Shown: positions 57,501 through 64,000 of the stretch, piece after piece | How the letters are laid out: every line of letters starts with the position of its first letter | How positions within the stretch are numbered: position 1 is the stretch's first letter | DNA from: Eretmocerus hayati | Lineage: Eukaryota > Arthropoda > Insecta > Hymenoptera > Aphelinidae | Assembly (NCBI GenBank): GCA_029851415.1 | Contig: CM056741.1 | Coordinates: 68,624,282 to 68,688,281, forward strand | DNA length: 64,000 nt | Direction: 5' to 3' | Position numbers and translations under genes: made by a program | Notes under the pieces: generated by a model | Databases searched by the model: none | Seen by the model: the letters and a program-made list of their open reading frames with translations, nothing else | Told to the model about the DNA's origin: nothing

Positions 57501-57843
57501 CTGATTTTTCATAATTTTTGAAAGATAATTGAGTGGAGAAGGACTCTACAGGCGTCTTTATGAGGATCAAATCTAACTTAATAATAGATTTTGGGGTCGA
57601 TTGATTTTGGTTTTGAGGGAAAACGGTGGAACCTGCGTACGGCAGCTACCACTTTGTAGACGAAAGTTCCATGGCCTTTTTTCCAAAATTAAAAGAATCA
57701 ACCTGAAAATTGAGGAGAAGGTGGCTCTGATCCCTACGAAGATGGCTGTAGACGAGATTACTCAAACGATTGAGTATTTAGCGAGCAATAAATTTTTTCG
57801 TGATGAGAACCGAGGTCGGTAAAGGTAGAGCTTCGGCACCCCC
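54543..57843. mobile_element. 3.3-kb TTAA-flanked element
   Basis: TTAA at 54539-54542 and 57844-57847 brackets 31-bp ends beginning GGGGGTTCGGAAGCTCTAC and, reverse complemented from the right, GGGGGTGCCGAAGCTCTAC. They differ at four positions. TTAA target duplication suggests a piggyBac-type element, though the TIR start is not typical and no transposase remains. The interior contains the 183-bp tandem array and otherwise only short frames. It could also be two solo ends of a family bracketing unrelated DNA. Confidence 0.6.
55010..55755. repeat. 183-bp tandem repeat, about four units
   Basis: TGGGTGCATTTGTTATGCAG starts at 55071, 55254, 55437 and 55620, exactly 183 bases apart each time. 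Units 2-4 are nearly identical over their whole length; the first is more diverged and the last is cut after about 120 bases. It is not a CRISPR array, because the units are contiguous without spacers. It resembles a young minisatellite inside a transposon. Confidence 0.95.
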
Positions 57844-57847
57844 TTAA

Positions 57848-59240
57848 GGTACACTTTACACCTTTTCAAGTTTCTCACAGTGTAAGAGCTGTGGAATGTC
57901 TACAATTGATAGATTAGCTTTTCTTACTTCCTTTGCGAATCTAAATCTCTGAAGAGTCAAACATTGGGTTGGGGTCGATTAATCAGGACCTGCTATGGTT
58001 TCTCGCAGAATGAGCAACTTAATTTCAACGAGTTCTATCTCTCTGAATAACCAGTAATTTTCCAGATTTTTCGTCTTGTAAGATAGGATGTCTACAGCAG
58101 GGAACAATACAGAGAAATTCTCCAACCTAAGATCGATGTTCGTGACGCACAGGGTAGAAAGTTTTCGCTAGAGCTAAAAGCATGGCACGTGTCTTGAAAG
58201 ATGAATTTGGGGAGGATTCATGAATCGAAGACGGCGTTCTCTCAGAGTCACACATAGCTCGCGTCTTGGCATCATACGGAACTTATAGGCAGTTCTATAG
58301 ATGGCAATATGTATGGCCATTTACAATCGATGTGTTCTTAAGCTTGATCAACTCCCCGAGTGGATTCTTCACTCTTTGGTTATATTCAGTCTTGCGAACA
58401 AGACCGGTGACACCTCTCCGGCACAAAGCAGTGCCGGAGCCATCCATCCATCCATCCATCCATCCATCTATCATTCCAGTTTTCGAAATTTGTGATAGGT
58501 GCATCTGTAAGAGTTCGAAAAGTGTTGATTCCCGCTGCAAATTCAGTCCATGAAGTTTTATTTCGAAACGACTGAATAATTTCACTTGAAATTCAATCTA
58601 TGCACCCTCGAGACGATCACGAATGCATCCGCAAAATTCTATCCGGATCGGTACGGTGGTTTCGGAGGAGTAGTGCGCGAGAAATTTACATCGAAGCCCA
58701 ATAATACACATCGACCTCGAGTTCCTCCAAATTGACTTCTTTGGAACATAGTCTCGAGAGCAAGATGGGGTTGATGAATCTCGAATGTGAAAATCCAAGA
58801 TTCTGATCGCCAATGCTCATCTGAAACTATCATTATGAGTATTTTCTTCTCAATCTATACTTTGAATCAGCCAATCAAGACAGATAGCGTTTCGGTAGAT
58901 GAGATTCCAGAGAGCTTAGCGGCGATTGAGTGTACTTTTACACGCGCAACATCTCAAGCTTGGCCATGAAATCGTTTGCACATCCGATGAATATCGAGAA
59001 GACAAGAGACTTGATCTTGCGTCGGTACGAAATAGACAAAAATATTCATCACCAACAGTAATGCTGTGATAAGAGATATACAATGTTCCCAGTTCGGGCG
59101 AGGCAATTACATTACGACTCTATTTCTGAACTTATTCGGGTTTGAAGATACACGAATTCTGGATTCTCGTAATCAGGGAATGTTTGATCAATTATCCAGC
59201 CCAATTTGTATCAAGCAACCACTTTCTAACGATTGTTACG
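57848..59240. other. No recognised gene
   Basis: It contains a CATC microsatellite (58441-58468) and short frames on both strands without motifs. Confidence 0.4.
58441..58468. repeat. (CATC)n microsatellite
   Basis: Seven CATC units followed by a degenerate CTATC. They produce repeated His-Pro-Ser or Trp-Met-Asp-Gly strings in spurious frames. Confidence 0.95.
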
Positions 59241-59241
59241 T

Positions 59242-59455
59242 GCCGCAAACAGGGATAACTTTGTAACATTCTTGTGCGTTCACTCTTGAATGGCTCACTC
59301 TGGCACATTCTGTAGGCACTCATTTTTTCGATTTATTCAAGAGCTTTCAATCGAAAGCTTGTACGGTGCTCGAAAATGATCTGATCGAGAGTAATGGCCG
59401 AAATAAAAAAGTGAAAGAGTCACGCCGGTGTACACCCTCACCCCGGTTTACGGTA
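59242..59455. mobile_element. Short GTAAACCGGGGT-ended MITE (about 214 bp)
   Basis: The left end GCCGCAAACAGGGATAACTT and the right end, reverse complement ACCGTAAACCGGGGTGAGG, match the family of 30415 and 51848. An internal CTTTCAATCGAAAGCTTG palindrome is shared with those elements. Here only the two ends remain joined. Confidence 0.6.
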
Positions 59456-60676
59456 TTCTTTTGATTAATTTTATAGTGCGCATCCAACCTCACCTAGTTT
59501 ATAGCTCACTTTCCATCCAAATTTCTTCATCACGTTGAGATATTTGTTTTCCCAAGAAAGAACCTAGTAGACAATCCCGGAAGTACTCTTCTCGATCGCC
59601 CGAGGACGACATTATCTGGGGCTGTGCTAGTTTCTCCTCATCTTCTGGTGCACGCATCCGCGAGATATGGCTCGATCATATTGGAATGCGCTCGTGATCC
59701 CATCGTAGCGCGATGGCCCATTCGATACAACCTTTTTTGGGAGAGTGTGGCCGGGCACCGCGTTGATAGTTTCGGCAAACGCGTACTCATCAAGGAGCAA
59801 CGCACCGGCCGGCGCAGCTGAGCGAACGTGTGTATTGAACGGCCGGCAGCAGCTACAGAAAATACGTAAGACACGGGACGGATGGCCGGGTAACCCAGAT
59901 CGGCTCATCGTACCGGCGCAGCGATCGGAGCCTTGCCAGTATCGCGGCGTCCACCGCACGGGCGATTCGAGTGTTTCTCTTTCTCGTGGGCTCGCATGGA
60001 GCCTTTTCTTGCTCGCGGGTTTTTATTTTTCAACTTATTGATCGTCAAGTTGCTGCAGATACAATTTTTGACCAAAGTTGCGCTCGACGGGGTTCATCTG
60101 CGGAGAATATCTTGCCAAGGGATCAACGCAATCAGGAGTAATGATCGACGACAAGGTGAGCCGTGTGATACTATTCCGTGGCATATCCTCGTGGTGGGGT
60201 ACTGCACGCGATGAGAGGCCGTCTGCTAGCACATGACTTGATCCGATATGCATACACTGCACGAGATGCAAGGAAATTTCTCGACCCGAGACATTTGAGT
60301 CGTGATCGGACTCTGCTGTACCTTCACCAGGAAATTCCAATCCTGCAGAATATGAGCTGGCACCATTCTCAAATTTTTACATGGACCTTGGTACACTGCT
60401 CTCTCTTTGATCTGAATTGATCATTTTCATCATCTCTGCGGATGCTCACGGTGCAATTTTGGATGCAAATTTGATTACAAATCTTCATATTTTCTTGGAG
60501 TTACTGGCCCAAAATATATGAATGAATACGTATTTCCCCGATAGTCACGTTCTTCTTTGCGTTGTTTACTCTCCATCTCACTCTTTTCCGACCCATTCGT
60601 TTGAGTCTTTGTGCGTACAAAAATGGATATTGTGAGGATAACTGTACCCCAAGAGATAAGATTGGATTCGGACTGA
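59456..60676. other. GC-richer patch, no gene identified
   Basis: About 59600-60000 has raised G+C with many overlapping short frames in both directions, none with a recognisable motif. It resembles the patch at 13.5-14.0 kb in composition only. Confidence 0.3.
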
Positions 60677-61007
60677 CAAGGGGAGTCCGGAGTCTCCGGG
60701 TCCTGAAATCTCACCAAAATTTTTTCACAGTTTCGTACCACCTAGAATATGAGAAATCCAGAGTAACTCCGTCAAATGGGCCATCTGTTCTGAGCTACAG
60801 TCAGAAACGTCAACATTGCTAGTATATCTATATATATAACTTTTTAACATGGGCCTATATGGGCAATGCTAATGTCATGGGCTGTAACTTTGAACAGGAG
60901 GCCCATTTGACGGAGTTGCTTTGGATTCTTCATATTCTAGGTGGTACGAAACTGTGAAAAAATGTTGGTGAGATTTCAGGACCCGGAGACTCCGGACTCC
61001 CCTTGTG
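60677..61007. repeat. Palindromic element with about 107-bp arms
   Basis: ACAAGGGGAGTCCGGAGTCT..TTCGTACCACCTAGAATATG..ACTCCGTCAAATGGGCC is mirrored by GGCCCATTTGACGGAGT..CATATTCTAGGTGGTACGAA..AGACTCCGGACTCCCCTTGT. The loop includes GTAACTTTGAACA, the motif of the GGGGTAAC family. Confidence 0.88.
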
Positions 61008-62196
61008 AGTGTTGAAGGAACTATGAATGACAAAATTCATTTAGTTCCAAGAAAGAAATTCAAATCACTACCATTGGTCTAAGGTGTGAGTTAGTTGATA
61101 ATTGATGGCTTCACCTAAAATGTACCCAGTTTCAAGAAATTGGCCAAAAAAGTTGCTACAATCGTTGAAATTCCACTATACTCATGACGCAAGTTCTATC
61201 GGTTTTGGATCAGTGCAACTGCTTGTGAATATCTATAACATGTGGTCACGAACTATGTCACTATATTTAAATACAAGCTTTCTATTATCAGGTTCAATGA
61301 CTTCGATTCCAATTTTACGCCGGTGACTATAAAAAGCAGCATGAATCATTTTTTCACCTACATTCTTATTGAGGAATTCGTATGACATATCAAAGTCATA
61401 CAAAGAGGATTCTCGGCCAATTACTACTGTAATAGCATCAGCGTAGGAGGAAAATATCGAAGTTACAATCTACATATTTATCTGACGCTGTTTATCTAAT
61501 TAGAATTCGTTATGATCGGAGAAGCCAAGTCGAGTGAGAGTTTGGTGGCGATGGCCCACAAATGACCAGTTAGTCGCGTGGCACTGGCCGGTTCGGAGTT
61601 TCCAAATTCTTCTGCTGACCCACATCTCAGCGTGCGTTACTGATCCAGACGCTCATCAATTGATGAATTCAAATGGTAAATGAGAACTCGACTCAGAACA
61701 TCGATTTCGCATTGTAATTGTGAGTGCACATCAAAAATTGGATTTAGAGGATAAATATTGATATCGTTTGAGAAGAGACAGGCTCGCTTGGTGATTCACA
61801 GATCCAAAACATGTGTGGATTCGAGGCAATATATTACATAGGTATATTCCGGTGAAGCAATGAGTTCTTTCCTGGAAGGCAATAATTTCGCCCAAAATAT
61901 TGCCCCGTAGAAATACGTCTCAAAGAAAGACAATGGTGTCTGTGAGAATTCTTCTGTTCTGTAATATTCGTCATCTCTCATAATTATTCCAATTCAATAT
62001 GACATCCCAAAAAGGATGATATACTAAGATTTGCTCGATTTCGGGGAAGCTAGTCGCGTAATATTTATGGAGTCTCAATATTCAGTGGATATAACGGAAT
62101 TCTTACATTATTTTTTTCATGCGTATTCAAGATGAAGGATACTTCGTGCCAAAGACGAGGAAGATGAATAAAAAGTGACCATTTGAGAATCAAATT
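61008..62196. other. No recognised gene
   Basis: Short frames only; no repeat that I could match. Confidence 0.4.
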
Positions 62197-62394
62197 ATGC
62201 CAAACCGGACAATTCAAATCGTTCTCATCGTTATTATGATTAATTGCTCTATCGATTTAGAAAGCGCGGATCAATGTACCGAGAAAATGTGGGACTGGAT
62301 AACCGTAAACGCAGTGAATCATCAACCCACTCAAAATGCTGAGTGTCGTCTGATCCTTAGAATGAGCCAATTCACCGTGTTTTTGCTACTATAA
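62197..62394 (+). CDS. Possible small secreted protein or first exon
   Basis: An ATG-initiated 65-codon frame opens with a basic residue and the hydrophobic segment IQIVLIVIMINCSI, a plausible signal peptide. DLESADQCTEKMWDWIT follows. A GTAAAC after codon 36 could be a splice donor. No family recognised. A possible acceptor at about 62478 (TTGTTTCTTTACAG) does not give a matching phase, so the gene model is incomplete or the frame is spurious. Confidence 0.22.
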   Translation: MPNRTIQIVLIVIMINCSIDLESADQCTEKMWDWITVNAVNHQPTQNAECRLILRMSQFTVFLLL

Positions 62395-63329
62395 TAGTAG
62401 AATGGACCATAAAAGCTTCGCTAATAGTATTCAAGTGGATTGTTTGAGTCCATTAAGGAGGAGATTGTTTCTTTACAGATTTTTTCATCATGAAAAATCT
62501 TGTAATCTGGTAGTGCTACGCGAGCATTGTAGATTACCTTCAAGAGATATGAATTGGATACTCACTATAGATTTGATTGCTCACGCTCATCTTTCATCAA
62601 CCATGTCACTCTTTTTTCTCGAAAGTAATGCGTACCGCTCAAATGAAAAAGATCAAGGTCTACTTTTTGGGATAGATATTTAGTGAATTAACGCCCCCAC
62701 GAAAGATACAATATAATATCAATCTCTGCTGTTCCAACCACTCTGAGTGATACGTGCCTTGACGTAGATTTCTTAATTCACATGCCTATATCATGTATAC
62801 CCAAAGCTTTGCATTTACTCTTACTTTTATGAGGATTGATAGTTACTGCCTCACAGTTTTCACAAAAAATTCGAATACTTTTAGTGCAAAGGGATTCATG
62901 GTTACACCCTCAAGATGAGTTTAAATTGTAAAGGGAGAACAATATTTGTTGTTATGAAATGTTTTAACTGAATCAAAACCTAATATATTATGACACGGAT
63001 CACCGCAGTATAGGATTGGACCATAACTCACCATCTGCAACTATAGTATGTTCTTCCCCGCGGTCAAAGCTCCCCGAATACGAAAATTCTCCACTGTGAT
63101 GATCCTTGAAGTTAATTTGTTATCTTTCCAATTTCTATTTGATTTTTTTGATGATATGTCTGGGGAGTTCTTTTTTCTACGTGTCCTGAATTTTCTTTGA
63201 ATATATGGCCTTGTTGTGTAAAAGTTATTCAAAGTTTCAAATTGTCAACAATGTCCCTGAGTCATTTGCGGTTAGGTGGAAGATTTTCCTTTTGGCATGG
63301 AGAGAACAGCACGATCAACACGACCATGA

Positions 63330-63592
63330 CCTCGGTATTTCTTTGCTCGTCTAATATTTCACCCAAAAAAGAGAGAGTACTGGGGTGACATCGGCCCACA
63401 ATGGTACTCAGCTGATTGTGCCACCCTTCCGAAAGGTTATAGTCCAAAAGAGTCGGTTGTGGATGATTTCGTGTTGATTCCATTATTCGGGAGTGTAACG
63501 GTAATTTTGACGACGGATGCAAAAATTTTGGAGATTTTGGCCGAAAGGGTAGGGTTGGAGACTGAGGTTAGACACGTGGCAACGACGAATTG
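63330..63592 (+). CDS. Unassigned coding-looking open stretch
   Basis: Open from just after a stop at 63327 to a TGA at 63590, 87 codons, with no ATG in its first part. It includes KREYWGDIGPQWYSADC and YSPKESVVDDFVLIPLF. The order Trp-Gly, Pro-x-Trp, Cys, Ser-Pro, then a hydrophobic IPLF faintly recalls the N-terminal part of alpha-carbonic-anhydrase-related proteins. The match is too weak to name it. It could be an exon whose acceptor lies near 63350-63374. Confidence 0.2.
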
Positions 63593-63825
63593 ATTTCGTT
63601 CATCGTGAAGGCGCAGAGAATTTCACGGAACTTTTTTGGGGGGAGAAGATGAAAGCCAAAGATCTCCTTCTAGGGGAGTAATGTTCCGGGGAGGAAGAAT
63701 AATCGGAGGGGTTGTGTCCTTCGGGAGTTACGGATGAGGAGTTTTGAGACAAAAGTCTCCCCACCCGCAGGAGATATTGACAGACTGAACTGAGAGTGTT
63801 TCAACCCTTATTTTTGTAAGTCAAA

Positions 63826-64000
63826 ATACCGTCAAATTGGGTGATTTTGGCACTATTTCGGTACTTTTTATTTTGTTTCGCTTGACATTCCAACATACAG
63901 TGACAAAACCCACTCCTATTAGTAGTCAATCGAAAGCTTACAGTCTCAGCTTTCGATTGACGGGTTATAAAGTTCAATTTGATGTGTCTAAGCTGGAGCT
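63826..64000. mobile_element. ACCGTCAA-ended element, cut by the window edge
   Basis: ACCGTCAAATTGGGTGATTT begins the element. 120 bases in, GTCAATCGAAAGCTTACAGTC and TATAAAGTTCAATTTGATG..CTAAGCTGGAGC match the subterminal sequence of 30415 (CCAATCGAAAGCTCACAG..TATAAGGTCTATTTGGACA..CTAGTTGGAGC). The rest lies outside the window. Confidence 0.65.

Noticed and set aside
54543..57843. piggyBac transposase gene inside the TTAA-flanked element
   Set aside because: No frame in it shows transposase-like motifs; the longest frames are under 100 codons.
58295..58585. Frame with repeated Trp-Met-Asp-Gly
   Set aside because: It is a translation of the CATC microsatellite.
1..64000. Further Osiris paralogues, tRNAs, rRNA or snRNA genes
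   Set aside because: I looked for the Lys-run/hydrophobic/AY pattern and for tRNA-like A and B boxes with paired acceptor stems. None was convincing beyond the one gene.

Overview
This is a window of nuclear DNA from an animal, almost certainly an insect. It is AT-rich, has no long open reading frames, has eukaryotic splice signals, and is crowded with transposon debris and inverted repeats. The insect call rests on one recognisable host gene, a member of the Osiris (DUF1676) family, which is known from insects. I cannot name the species.

The Osiris-like gene lies on the + strand and has four coding exons: 15526-15759, 42455-42719, 43550-43810 and 44248-44378. All junctions are GT..AG with matching phases (0, 1, 1), giving a predicted 296-residue protein. 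It reads as signal peptide, two-cysteine segment, central helical region, basic Lys run followed by a long hydrophobic stretch, and a Tyr/His/Gly-rich tail. A TATA box plus TCAGT initiator sits about 285 bp upstream of the ATG, and AATAAA signals follow the stop. Intron 1 is about 26.7 kb; introns 2 and 3 are 830 and 437 bp.

Intron 1 is a layered transposon graveyard. It holds a 2.06-kb foldback element with about 1-kb arms (16979-19034) and two Tc1/mariner-like palindromes (21814-22732, 41234-42016). A decayed minus-strand Ty3/gypsy retrotransposon (about 22.9-30.3 kb) retains protease, RT, RNase H and integrase fragments and a 3' LTR, and is interrupted by MITEs. A 2.3-kb element with terminal inverted repeats (30415-32722) carries internal tandem repeats. 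A pair of inverted segmental copies lies at 34.2-37.8 and 38.7-39.75 kb. One copy was invaded by a 1.83-kb long-TIR element, which contains a further TA-flanked MITE, and by a LINE 3' fragment.

The flanks (1-15.2 kb and 44.6-64 kb) hold no gene I can name. They carry further palindromes, a 153-bp hAT MITE with a perfect 8-bp target duplication, TTAA-flanked MITEs, a 3.3-kb TTAA-flanked element enclosing a 183-bp tandem repeat, and dispersed families whose ends read GTCAACCGGGGTAAC or GTGTACCCAAC. A few coding-looking open stretches remain unassigned (14138-14299, 40354-40589, 62197-62394, 63330-63592). All alignments were done by eye, so repeat boundaries without a stated target duplication are approximate.
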